A stretch of DNA of 64,000 bases, from assembly GCF_001039355.2 (NCBI RefSeq), contig NW_019775557.1, forward strand, positions 171,398-235,397, read 5' to 3'. This DNA comes from Lingula anatina. Lineage: Eukaryota > Brachiopoda > Lingulata > Lingulida > Lingulidae. The notes beneath the pieces were generated by a model that had not been told where the DNA came from, searched no databases, and saw only the letters and a program-made list of their open reading frames with translations. Positions within the stretch are counted from its first letter, which is position 1, and each line of letters opens with the position of its first letter. Both the position numbers and the translations under genes were made by a program. Positions 19,401-33,816 of this stretch are shown here, piece after piece.

Positions 19401-22400
19401 ACTCTTTTGTGCAGAAATGTGTAATCTCTTTTCATTAAATATTTGAATCTCTAAATCATAATACAATTTGGCCCCTACTGTTAAGTATAGTTATTGCCTG
19501 AATATCTGTTTAAAACATTAATTTAACCATTAAAAATCTGTGGGAAAGTATTAAGTAACCAACACAATTAGACAGAAACAAAAAGTGAGTTTAAAACTTT
19601 TTCCCCATGTCTAGCAATAAAAATCCCAACCTACCATGGACCTCATGTTGGCTGCAGGGCCAGGATTTACATTCTTCCTGTAGTAATTGTGCAAGGCAAC
19701 CAATTCTGCTATCTCTGCATCCGTGAAACCAGTCACAGAAGATGGGGTGGGACCCTCTGAGGTTGTCATGGCAACAGTGGTTGTAGTTGTAGGTGCAAGA
19801 GTTGTAGTTGTTGCCGTGCTCATACTTGTCGAAGCTGTACTTGAGGTTGTTGCTGAAGATGGAATGGTAGTGCTGGTTGTTTCAACTGAAAAGAAACAAG
19901 TGTTGTTTGCTTTGATTGCAAGTTCAAATAAAAACAATTTTGTGCATGATCAATGGAAAAGAGATACATGAAATAACAGAACATGGGATACTACATGTGA
20001 GAGAGATTGAGAGTATAGGGAATGGAGACTGTGAGAGAGATTTGTTCTTACCTGGAGGACTAGAACATGTCACCCCACAAGCTTTAGGACACCATGCATA
20101 TTTGACCAAAGTTCCAGTTCCAGTGGCAGTAAAATCACACTGGTTGTTTGCAGCCCAAGTAGCACATTGTGAAGGATAGACATCCTCTCCATTGTTGCCC
20201 AAAGCACTGCAGTTCACTGAGACAGAAATGGTAATTTTCAATAGAATGGATAAAATTTTAATCAATACCATAATGATATGACCACATTAGCAGTTTAAAT
20301 CTGAAGAAAAATCAGTTCTGTTCCTATGCCGTGGAAATGAAATGCAATGGCAATTTAATGGAAACTAATTGCTTCATTCTGTTTAATAGTTGTTGTTGGT
20401 GTAACATTTGTAGTTTGTTTGTGGTTATTGTAAATGTGAGGAAATATTTCTAAATCTGATATAAATTACTCACAGTATTGACATGTAGGGCCATAGAAGA
20501 GGTTTGCACATTCACAAGAGCACGTGTCATAATCATATCTGCCAGAATTTTGACACTCTAATATACTACTGCAGGAGGCTGAAAAATGCAATTGTCATGT
20601 GATAAAATGCGGGAATGGCATTTCTTTTAATAAAGGGAATTAAAACTTTTTTGACAATTAGTGTGTGATGCATTAAAAAAAAAAACTGAAGCAATCTTTT
20701 AATCTTGCACTTACTCTAGGCACACTTTCATAGATTACTTGGTTCTGACCACTTATTATTACTTCTATGATATCTAATTACTAAGTGTAATATATCAATA
20801 TTTTGTCCAAAATTTCAATGTGAAAATAATATTCTCAACCTACCACAGTTAAGAGATGTGTTTTGCATGCACTCATATTGTGTTACTGAAAAACAAATAT
20901 AAGGGATGCTCTTTTTAGATATATTTTTATGGAAGGAATTATGCATGTACCTTCATGAGTATATAATGAGTTCAGTTATTTAAGTATTAATAAGGGGAGA
21001 AACATAGTTTTTCTTTTAAACATTTAATTTATCCATTTATATCATCTTACCTAACATCATATAGACTAACAAAGATATACCCTTCAATAAAGTACCTTGG
21101 TATATTATACCTTCTGGATTTCAGACAAATCATAAAAATAATAATTTTAATAATATGCCTATTAAACATCAATGTTTGCACTTCTCAGCATTTTGATATT
21201 CATATTGATTGTATTATATACATACCACACAAACCATCAGCACATATTTCTTTGTTATATTTGTCAGTCAAACACCCACTGCAGGCTGTTCCCAAGTCAT
21301 ATGGATGCTGGCCGCCATAATTTCCTCTAAAATTAAGAGATATATTATTAATAAATAAAATAAAGTAAACCTTGTGGCACCTAAATTCAAAGGAATGAGA
21401 TAAGCTTGTAAAACTTCAGTGAGATTTGAAGGTTCAAATACAGTGTAGATACCACATTATTTTATGAATAAAGGTATCCTTAAATTTAATATCTTTAAAA
21501 AATGAGGGTATCGAGAAGATGGTTTTCAGCAAACTCTAACAAGCAGGGTTTTAAATTAAAGTGGTTGCAGGTTATGGAGCAAATGTTTAATGTATAATTA
21601 TGTATAGTTTAGACATGGCTGTGAATTGTCACTTACGGTTCATAATAGTCACAAGTCACTTGGTATTTGTAGACACTCAAAGGACAGTAGGCAATAGCAC
21701 AGCCAAGTCTGTAGCTGGTGTCCCATACAACCTGGAAATGGATACATCAACAAAATATCAAAATATCATGAAAGTTGTATAATGTGCCACATTGTTAATT
21801 TTATTTTAACTATTTTTGATGAGCAGCATATTTGTTATTATTATTATTATTATTTTTGTTGTTGTTGTTGTTGTTATTGCAAAAAGAAGTAAGGTTTTTA
21901 TGTCAAGAAATACCTGCTGATTGATAGCAGTCCACACAAACTCTGAAACTCAGGGCATGTGAAACCCCAACCGAATACCTGTGTCTCTCAATGAAGCACA
22001 TATATTTACCTGTGTGTAATGGCCGCAGACATAAGAACAACTTCTAGAGGAATAAGTATAGTAAGACACTTCACTGTGCCAGGCATCCACTATCTGTTGA
22101 ACAGTGGGCTTGGCAGAGTATGCATACAGATTCTGGCCCAGAGATTTCCCTTCAAATATTGTCCCAGTTTTGTTTGGGTTTCCGTGTGCGTTTGCACAGG
22201 TGTTTGCCCATGGGGCGCTCATAAGTCTGGCCAACTCTGGATCCCATACCTGAGGAGGACAGTTTGGAGATTTGATAGATTTTCTTGATTCACGCAATTG
22301 TTTTCTTTTCATCATCTTCTTTTTCTCTTTCTTTTTCTACCAGATTTGTACACGTAAAGCCACTCTTTTGTGCAGAAATGTGTAATCTCTTTTCATTAAA

Positions 22401-23461
22401 TATTTGAATCTCTAAATCATAATACAATTTGGCACCTACTGTTAAGTATAGTTATTGCCTGATTATCTGTTTAAAACATTAATTTAACCATTAAAAATCT
22501 GTGGGAAAGTATAAAGTAACCAACACAATTAGACAGAAACAAAAAGTGAGTTTAAAACTTTTTCCCCATGTCTAGCAATAAAAATCCCAACCTACCATGG
22601 ACCTCATGTTGGCTGCGGNGAATAAAGGTATCCTTAAATTTAACATCTTAAAAAAATGAGGGTATCGAGAAGATGGTTTCCAGCAAACTCTAACAAGCAG
22701 GGATTTAAATCAAAGTGCTTGCAGGTTATAGAGCAAATGTTTAATGTATAATTATGTATAGTTAGACATGGCTGTGAATTGTCACTTACGGTTCATAATA
22801 GTCACAAGTCACTTGGTATTTGTAGACACTCAAAGGACAGTAGGCAATAGCACAGCCAAGTCTGTAACTGGTGTCCCATACAACCTGGAAATAGATACAG
22901 CAACAAAATATCATGAAAGTGATATAATGTGCCATATAGTTTATCTCACTTCGATTATTTTTTGATGAGCAACATATTTGTTTTTTTTTCCTTTTTTATT
23001 CTTTTTTTGTTATTGCAAAGAGAAGTTAAGTTTTATGTCAAGAAATACATGCTGATTGATAGCAGTTTCCCCAAACTCTCTGAAACTCAGGGCATGTGAA
23101 ACCCAAACCAAATACCCGTGTCTCTCAATGAAGCACATATATTTACCTGTGTGTAATGGCCGCAGACATAAGAACAACTTCTAGAGGAATAAGTATAGTA
23201 AGACACTTCACTGTGCCAGGCATCCACTATCTGTTGAACAGTGGGCTTGGCAGAGTATGCATACAGATTCTGGCCCAGAGATTTCCCTTCAAATATTGTC
23301 CCAGTTTTGTTTGGGTTTCCGTGTGCGTTTGCACAGGTGTTTGCCCATGGGGCGCTCATAAGTCTGGCCAACTCTGGATCCCATACCTGAGGAGGACAGT
23401 TTGGAGATTTGATAGATTTTCTTGATTAAAATTTTATGAAATCGTTTTCTTTTCATCACCT

Positions 23462-23535
<74 letters not shown>

Positions 23536-24737
23536 TGCTTAAGTCTCAGAAAGTTTTCCTCAAAATTGTGTAATCTCCTTTCATTTAATGTTTTAATCAT
23601 TATAATTTAAATAATAAAATTACAATATTTATTATATAATTACAATTTGGCTCCTACTGGTTACAGTATATTTATTGCCAACACCTATTTTGAACAATAA
23701 TTTAACTTGGAAAACTTAAAATAAAAATGTATAAAAGAACTGTGGGGAGATACAAGTATCCATCACAGTCAAAAACATAAAGTGAGTTTTAAACTTTTTC
23801 TACATGTCTAGCAATAAAAATCCCAACCTACCATGGACCTCATGTTGGCTGCGGGGCCAGGATTTACATTCTTCCTGTAGTAATTGTGCAAGGCAACCAA
23901 TTCTGCTATCTCTGCATCCGTGAAACCAGTCACAGAAGATGGGGTGGTACTATCTGGTGTTGTCATGGAAACTGTTGGAGTGACTGTTGTGGATACGGTT
24001 GGTGATGTTGTTGTTGTTGTCACAGTTGCTGCCTGTGTTGTTCCTGTCACTGTCGAGGATGATACTGTAACAGTTGTAACTGCTGCAGTGGTTGTTGCGG
24101 ATTCAGTAGTTGTTGTTGGGAATGTTATACCTAGTTCTGGAGCACAAGTCCAACAACAAGATGCCCTGTTAGCTTCGAATGCGCAGACATTTCTCGCGCA
24201 CCAGGATTCCCTGTCTCCATACTTACATTCTGAGGAAGATGATAAAATAGATATTTAAAAAATATATAAAGACACTGGAGGAGGGGCATTTTAGCTATGT
24301 TTAACAATTACTTGCTAGTTCTGGCCCCAGTTTCACAAAAAAAAAAAAACTTAAGTCAGTTCCCTGGCAAAGCTGACAAGGATTTCCATGAGAGTGCTGT
24401 TACACTGCTCCTGATAGGGTAAGATGTACTCATGTGACCATGTAACCTTGGTAATATTGTTCTTAGCCAGGGAACCTGACTTAAGTTTTTATTTGTGAAA
24501 CCAGGGCCTGTTCTGGCAGTGAGGGGAGGCCTGGCCAACCTTGAATATAAAGTGAGTCCTACTGGTCCTGTACCTGTTCAATTAAGCTGTACTTACAGAT
24601 ATTCTATATGCTGATCAGAAATAGTATGATTGATGAAGATGGTGTCTGCACATTAAAACAAGAACATTCAAGTACCACTGGATGAAATATGGGATAACCA
24701 ACTTTCAATTTGCATCTTATTCCATCCACCCAATGAG

Positions 24738-24781
<44 letters not shown>

Positions 24782-24784
24782 CCC

Positions 24785-24840
<56 letters not shown>

Positions 24841-25042
24841 ACCAAACATTCTAATTTCATAATTAGTCAATTAATTCTGATAATTTGAATTTTAATCATT
24901 GATGTAATGTATTTATGTAGTGTACCTGGGTTTCCTGTGTAAAATTGTCTGCAGTGGTTACAGCAGGTAATGTCATTAGGATAACATTGAGCAGCTGTCA
25001 GTGTTGAGCACGCTGATGCCCTATCTCCATATTCACATCCTG

Positions 25043-25089
<47 letters not shown>

Positions 25090-28000
25090 TAGTATTATTA
25101 TTACAACAACAACACTACGTACCTAGAAGAACGTGTATATTCAGACAAAATAATATTTGTTTAGATGAAACAGCCTAATTGTAACAGCCATTTGATTTTG
25201 ATTTCTAAATCACTGCAAGCATGTTCAACAGTGTACAATGCGTCAGACATGAGAAGCAGCTAGTACCTACCAGATATACCAGTATATGCCTGCTGGCATG
25301 TCTTACAGCTTTTACCTACCAGATATACCGGTATATGCCTCCTGGCATGTCTTACAGCTAGTATACAGAAATACTGGTATATATGCCTCCTGTCATGTCT
25401 TACAGCTAGCTATAGTACGTACCTACCAGATATACCGGTATATGCGCCTCCTGGCATGTATTACAGCTAGGTACCTACCAGATATACCGGTATATGCCTC
25501 CTGGCATGTCTTACAGCTAGTACCTACCAGATATACCGGTATATGCCTGCTGGCATGTCTTACAGCTAGTACCTACCTGATATACCGGTATATGCCTCCT
25601 GGCATGTTTTACAGCAGGTGGAGTTGACCCAGCTGAACGAGTAACATATTCCATTGCTTAGTAAACTCTGGCAGTTGCCTTGCCTGTCTCCATACTCACA
25701 ACCTGAGAAATAATAGAAATAACTGTCATGCTGTTGTTCAGATAAAGATTTCATTAGGGTTCATTTGCTGGATTGTATGGGATTTAATGTTCATTCTTAT
25801 TTTGATTGAAATAACAAGCAGGTGAATCAAAGTATGCATTGTGTAGTTGTTGTCTTATGTTTTTCTTTAATGCTTGTTTTCATCATTTTTTTTAAATATT
25901 TGTTTCTAATTATATCATGACACTCTTAAAGTTATGAAAATGAGCACATGCATGGGCAACAGTGTTGTTCAACACACTCATCTAAAGATACATTGTCACA
26001 TGTTTTAATTTACCTGTTGCAGCCGAATTGAAAATACTTGCACAGAATTCGCAACATCTGTTTCTAAAATAATCATTATAACATTGGGAGGTGGCATTTT
26101 CGGCTTTAAACTGGGCACATGTCCTGCTGTCCCCAGCGTATACAGCTCCAACATAGTCACCAAATGTACAGGTGTCTGTGGAAAAAAATTATATTAAAAA
26201 ATACAGTTCCAAAAAGGTAAGGAGCCCTTTGTTTCTGATCTGTGCATAAAAAAAACACAATAAATAATTTTATTCTTTTATTAAAAAGATTTTGAATTTA
26301 AGACGAACTCCATGCTAACAAACTCGTAGATATCATATAGCACCTACTTATAAAATATTATCTAGTATCAATGTGATTGCAATGGAAATGGTCTATGTAT
26401 AAAAGAACAACAACAACAACAACAAAAATGGTTAGATTAAAACAAAATAGTAACGAACATTTTGAATATATACTGTAAAATAAGAAAGTAAAACTGGTAC
26501 AACACAAAAATATAGTTGTTTGATGTAAAGGGGTCTATATAAGGAAACAAAATATGACGCACCTGGGGCAGCAGGAGCACTACTGTTATAAGTACACACC
26601 CCCTCAATGCACCACTGAAATATATATTTTTTGTGAATTAATATATACATTATCTGTTCCTTTCATAAATAAGTGCTCCTACTACATTGCAGAAGCTAAC
26701 TTGGCATTATGTAATAAATAATGAGCAGAAATAGAAATTAGAAAGGCATTATAGGTGGGTATGTTATATAATAGACATGTATTACTGGAGGCTGTGGTTC
26801 TTGCAGATATGTATTAAGATTGATATGTAAGTGTTACAACTGAAAAGATCGAGTCATTATTAAATTTTTTTTTTTCCAATTTATATCAATAAAGAGGCAC
26901 AGGTATACTAAAACAGCTTATTACACATCTTTAAAAGTAGGGGAAGATGCACACTACCTAGTACATATTTTACTCTCTGTTGGTGCTGCCATCTTTTGGC
27001 CTGATGTGACCTTACCTTGTGGTTGCCACATGAAGTCCCCCTGGCGGCGCCAGTACTTCCCATTGAGAAGCAGGAACCCCGGTTTGGATCATAACAGTAC
27101 ATAGACACACATATCTCTGCATCACTGGCTGCCCCCTGTGAAGATATAACCAGTTTATAAATACAAATTAGGATCGAAATACATACTTGTAGAGTGTATA
27201 CCTGTATACTTTACTGAGTAAATGACTCATGTGGTTTATGTTTTGGGCCAAGTTATGAGTAAGACCAGTACACTTTGTAGCTGAATACACACACAAAACT
27301 GGGATTTGAAGCTTATCATATAGTTGGTTATTTTTCATAGTTAAGCTCACATTTTGGAATTGCAAGAAAAAACGATGATAAGATTAATCTCACAGTGGCT
27401 ATGACATTTTTAAAGACTCATTTTTAATATCATGGAGTGCCTCTTTAAAGTTGTGAACAATCTCAGCTAAGTGAAGGTTCCATTTGAAAATAACATACCC
27501 CACAATAGTAGGACTGTGCCCCATACACTTCACGACACTGGTCATGGGGGGTCAGTCTTTGACCAGGATTGGTCCTTTGGTACACCTCCCATTCTGTGGC
27601 GTTGAAATAACTAGCCTCGTTGACCATGCAGTTGTTGCTATCACTGGAAAATAGAATAATTCCCAAATATTAATGATAATATTAATAGGAATAATATTAA
27701 TGGTATTAAAATGCTTAATTAAAATCCAGAACTTGAAACACACTTTTTAACAAATTTTTTTAAATTCATACACATCAAACATATATTTGCCGATTATTTA
27801 ATCACATATAGTGGTAGAATTTGTCATTATTGTTACATACCTATTTAGATCATTTATCAAATTTCGAAAGTAGTCTACGGAGCATGTTGAGAAGTTGTAA
27901 GGATTATAATGATTGGCTGATGTTGTGCTGGCTGCCACAGCCGCCATGATATACTGGTCCGCTTCTCGGCATGTGTTGCCATCTCCATCGTGATAGGCAC

Positions 28001-29015
28001 CCAAACTTCATGTAAATAAAAGCAAATATTCAAGTTTTAGATGGACATCTTGAATTTGAAGCCATCTTGGATTATTACTATAGGGCCAATAATATAAATA
28101 AATAACATACATAAATTGTCTGCATGGCAGATATAAATAAATAGTCTGCATGGCACTTAACTGTTCTCATATAAAGGTAAATAAACAGATAAATAAAATT
28201 CCCATAAGATAAGACTGAATGAACCTCATAAGGTGTTGAGCAATTTATATCTTACTTGTGTCCAAGTTCATGTGCAGCAACACCTATGCTTTTGAAACCA
28301 CCATGATCTTCATTAATGGAACAGTGCCCTCTTGTACAGATGCCACTGAGAGTGGCGACACCTGGGAATAAAACATTTATGGCTTTTAAGTAGATACAGA
28401 GAGAACAGTTGGTGTAAAATAGAAGCCATGGCAACCATTATAGAAAGGGCAGTAAGTAGTAACTGTTACAAATTTGCTTTTAAGATATTAAAAAAAATAC
28501 CTTTATGAACTTTGGACTTTGGAGGCACTTTCTTTTAGTGATTAACACAATACACAGGTCTATTTATTTACATGTTGTATGTAAATACAATTACTTTGTT
28601 GTTTTCTATTGTACAATAATGTACGTTATTAAAACATATTTTGGGTATTTCCATTTATTTTTTTAAACTGAAGGATAGTTTTTATTAAAGTGAAAGGTAA
28701 GCATGCATATAGTTTAGGCCTTTTATGTATTTTATGAGTAATTATGTTTTATTTCATCTAAATGTATGTAAGCCCACAGCTTCTCAAATTCTTACCTGCT
28801 ACTGACGTTTTCTTCTCGCCGGTATCTGGGTTAATTCCATTGTACAAGTCATAACTGAAACAAACAAACAAATAAATAAATAAATATCTTTAAGGATATC
28901 CTAAAGCAATTAAAAACTTATTTATAGATTAATTTTCCTGCAGTATTTCGCGATGGTCTGTAACAATTTACAGATAACAGAAAAACGCATCCAGGCCCAT
29001 AGGTGGGGCCGGGGG

Positions 29016-29050
<35 letters not shown>

Positions 29051-29444
29051 AACCTCCCCTTTTTGGTCAAGAAAATATACACACAGAATGAATCAATATT
29101 TGATTTAGGTTCTACAACTGTATGAACAAACACAGATTTCCCAGGCCCACTTTTTCACAATAAACCCCCTCCCTTCCTCCATCTTTGTAAATTAATGGCT
29201 ACAGACGTGGCCCCTCACTTACTTTGTAAACAACATAGCGTGGTCGTGTGGGGGCAGGGCATCTCCCTTAGCAGCCACCCAGTCTGTGAAGTTGTTCAGC
29301 CCCAAGGAAGCGTCCACCAGATAACGTGGAGACGCTGCTTCCTTAAACGGCTCGGTGAAAAGAGAAGACGCCGCGTCCTGCAGATAGAAAGATATGAGTG
29401 GATGTTATGGATAAAAACGCCACGGATCACACGGTAAATCTTCC

Positions 29445-29493
<49 letters not shown>

Positions 29494-30158
29494 GAAAGTA
29501 TCTTCGTATCAATTTTTAAAATCTATAATATCAATAGAACTTACTTTTTTAAAAGCATTAAAATGCTTAAAAGCATTCAAAATGACCGCCAGCTTCAATC
29601 ATCAAAATATAAAGAATTCCCAAAGCCCTAAAGTAGCCTACAGCTTAAATGTTATTATGGAAAGTGTTGCATTTATTACAGTATATCCTTCAATTTTTAG
29701 TCCTGTTCCAGGTTTCTTAGTCTCGTTTTGGGTTTTAAAAATTAATTGGAAGAATAAACAAAAGCGGCAAAGAAGGGCTCATTACCAAATTAACTATCGT
29801 TCTACATAAATCGAATCAACTCATGGGGACTCTTGCTGAATGCAATCGGTTTAACAGATATTAACACACACCTCTTCCTAACGTAAGGGGTAGAATACAT
29901 AAAAAAGCGGTGGTTATACGTTTACGTCGGAAACAAGAGGGGTCGTACGCATGTTAATCTTATAAAAACTGATTGCATTAAGCAAGACTTCTCATGGAGT
30001 TGGGTGGATCTACGTAGACTGAAAATTTCATTGGAAATAAGCCCTAAATTTCTAGTAGAAACCTCTGACATCTAGGGTGGACTCCGGCCAGAACCCATTT
30101 TTGTGCATATTCCTTCTCTTGGTTATCTTTTTCCATCATTGCCTTGTCTCCTCCATTC

Positions 30159-30199
<41 letters not shown>

Positions 30200-33100
30200 C
30201 TGTGCAACGAAGAAGCCCACGAGCCTGACGTAAATGCTAAAAGCTGGATCGACAATGTTTTCGTAGCGGACGTCAATCTGAAATAGCAAGACATGAAAAA
30301 ATCGGAGTCGTCTCCTTGAGCTTTGAAACTATTTTAATGTGGAGTTTTGTGCCGGTATTTGATGATATGATTGTTAAGAGAAAAAACACGGCATCGGTGA
30401 AGAAAGTTGTCTGATTTTGTTGCCAAAATATGACAGACGGTTAACGTAAGTCTCCTCTGAGGCAGGGAAGATTTCTCAAACTCGCCAAAACTAATTCCAT
30501 TTTTTAAATAAAACAATTAAAGCCAGTGAACAAGTACTGTTCACATTACTTTTGCTTTAAAATACACGACAAATTTTCTGCAGCTGTCACTTAAAAGTTT
30601 TTTTTTTTAATTTTGACCCCCCTCCAAGTGACCCTACCCCCCCCCCCCCCCAACTATAAAGCTGTACTCATGTCCTACCCCGTTTGCAATATGGGCGAAA
30701 TAGTATCTGATCCTGTTGATGGAGTCTGTTTGCTTCCCTTCGTTTGTGGTGGCAGTACTTGTCTGATAGAACCTGGAGATGAAGAAAAGGACTGATGTGG
30801 AAACGAATATAGATAAGTGAATGGATACAAGGTTAATCCTCTTCGTGTATAGGTACACGTATGGGAGGAAGATTTGAAGAGATAGAGTGAAAATATATAA
30901 ATAAATAAAGTGATATCTTGATTAATTGACCGATTAATCTATATATAAATAAATATATATGAATAAATAAAAAATACATACGACTGTTAAATTTTATGCT
31001 AATAAATTAAATGTTGATAACAAGTTATTATTTCAAGATTTGTGGAGTCACAGAGATGCAGACAAAACATATAATATATCCCCACAATCTCTAGGACATT
31101 CGTACCTGTTGTAAACGCTGAAGTCTATGACCATCAACAATTCCACACCCAGCCTCTGAACGGCTCGCTTAAACCGAGTTGTTTTATCTTGAGTCTTTCT
31201 TTTAATTTTCTGCGATATTTTATCACGAGCTGAATTATAACAAATATATAATTAGACCTCAATATTTTGTATATATCCCAAAGAGTACAATAAAGCTTTT
31301 TATATGCCATTATTTCTTTTAAAGTTGTCGGTTTTCGAAAGTAAGTAGATTTACGTAACCAGATAACTTATGTACTAATGTGTATCAATTTAGGCCGATT
31401 GAAATGCGCGGAAAAATACACTGAATAAATAAATAGTACAGCAACACATACATGTGGGTGAAGGGAAATACAAATGGAATTGAAAAAACAAAACTGCCGG
31501 CATCTTACATGTATCTCCAATAAATGAAGACAACGCTGTGGATTGGATCCGTCGCATCACGTGCCACGCGCTGACGTCATCATCCACACTTCGTTTTTCG
31601 CGTGCCTCCTCTTCATTTGCGGGTGAGAGCACGTACTCGTGTTTGTTCAATACAAAATGCCCTTCCTATAAATGTGACAAATATGTATTTTAAAAATATG
31701 ATGTTCTGTTATTGAAAGACATTATATGACTGATATATTGTGTTGAAAGTAGGCCCTAAATGCTCGAACAGAACCAGTTACAAAAAAAAAAAAAAAAAAT
31801 GTCAGAACAATGTCTCCGACATAACGATTCATATATATTATATGACGTCACGTAAAGCTGTATACATGCCATCAAAATGTATTCCACACGAATTTGCAAC
31901 TATTCAAAAAACGCTCGGCTTGGTATACAAAGTGACGCCGCAGAAGATAAATTAAATATGAGGATGTACAGACGACAGATGAGGCTGCTACTGTTTGAAT
32001 GAACACCGTTTGTATTCAGAATATAGAGCGTCAGCTTTTGAACACAGAATTAGATATTTCATTTTTTTTATTATTAGGCCTATTCATTTATTATGTCAGA
32101 AAAAATGCTGTTTTATAGAATTTACATTTTAATCCGTGCGCCAATGGCCCCCTGCTACTCACCAGTTTCCTCTTGATTTGTCCGTCTTTAGTAACTGCCT
32201 TGGATACAGAAAGGGACGCCATGTATTGTTTATCCTGGTAGAACGACAAGTCCTAAAAAAGACCCGACTCATTTGTATTTTATCTTCATTCTGTTCAACG
32301 ATAGTGCAATACCTTGTGCACATAAAATAATTAGCATTTCCTTTTAAGTTAAACACTTTTTTACGTTTACCGCTACGGATTCTATTTTAGCACAACTTTT
32401 TATGTAAAGCTATCTATTTTAATTGCCAGCTATTTACCTTCATTTTGGGTACGCTTAACCTCTCCACGGCGCCATCTTTGATGACGTAGACAGGCACATT
32501 GACGTCAGTGACCGTGTTTTTCGTCAGATGCAACGTCACACTGTCGTTGAGGGTCACCGTTAACTCCTCTGGGTATATCTCAGCGTCTGTGGCATCTTTA
32601 TCCAGTGGTTTGTCGATGGCGGGTTTTACAAAGATGAAACCTGAAAAAATTAATGAGAATACCACAGGGTCAAATGGCCGGTATCCTGGGTCGTCTGGTT
32701 GTTTCAAACGTAGAATTGATTTTACTAAATGCGACAAAATATTGACGGACGTGTTGAGAATTTCTCGTTCATAGGCTTGTCGACGTAGACTATTTTTTTA
32801 GTTGTGAAATAAAGCAAATGGGACAGTTTAGAAAGTCAACACATATTCATGAAGGAACGGTATTTTCTGGGCCTGTTAGTGGTATAATTCAAAGAGGGAA
32901 TCAAGGCAAATGGAAGCAAACACAATGCTATCCTTATAAGCTGTGATCCCGCACAAAATGGTACGAAAGATTTGCTTCAATCACTCAAGCTGAGTAATAA
33001 CACGACTCAAATAAATTTGAGTTTGCTACAGTAAAACCGATTACGGAGCCACAGTAAAGATGAAAAGGTTCAAGTTACTTAAAGCAGGCTTGTCAAAGCT

Positions 33101-33778
33101 GTCAAGTACAAACGGCTGAATTCAGGCCGGATAGAATCAGGATAAAAAGACATTTTTATTCCATGCAAACAGGAATTGACAAACATGACTTTTCTAAAAT
33201 TCTGTATTTGCTTTACCATTATATGATAAATTTTGTTTCTAATCCTTTGCTCTGCAAGAAAAAAATACCAGGGTAGCAAATGAAGTATGATTTAATTAAA
33301 GAGAGGTAAGTGATATAATCTGAGGGGTGTTATTCAGTCCGTTTACTACATTTGAATGGTTCAAAAGAATCTTTCCAAAGGTGTTTTTTATGTGTGTAAA
33401 TCTTTTATATACGGCTCTTGTTAAGTCTCTTGCTAAAAAACATCGCCAGATTTTTATTTGTTTGGCATTATGCTCCACCTGTAGGCCTACTCGGCGCCCA
33501 AAACATCTCGTTTCTTTTGTTGTACCACATTGCCAAGCTATACTTGTACTTCTGTATCCGAGGGGCTATATCCCACAGGTAATGAAACTTGCACTTAAAC
33601 GTCTTTTTTTATAACATGTTGACGAGGTGAGAGAAATGACAGAAAATCAGGACGGGAGATAAAGGGCGTGAAAAAGGAATGTTAAGTCAATCTGGATCAG
33701 AAGAGAAAGGCTATTGGACCTGTCCACTTTATTATTATTTATTATTATTTATAACTTTTATTAGAAAAAAACTGTCTC

Positions 33779-33816
<38 letters not shown>

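Larger units (their letters stand above)
16990..24229. repeat. Tandem array of about 3-kb CAP-module units (A, B, partial C)
   Basis: Unit A (about 16.97-19.9 kb) and unit B (about 20.03-22.62 kb) match through exons and introns, even in intronic TTG and ATT runs. After the n at 22619 the sequence restarts in a third unit at the position equivalent to about 21464 in B and runs to 24.1 kb. Unit C differs by a long (CT)n tract and a different Thr linker. Confidence 0.9.

Noticed and set aside
24604-24888. Frames over the AT and AG microsatellites
   Set aside because: Low-complexity translation in both directions with no splice logic.
25268-25612. Regularly spaced direct repeats resembling a CRISPR array
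   Set aside because: Units are contiguous without unique spacers, in an animal intron; it is a minisatellite.
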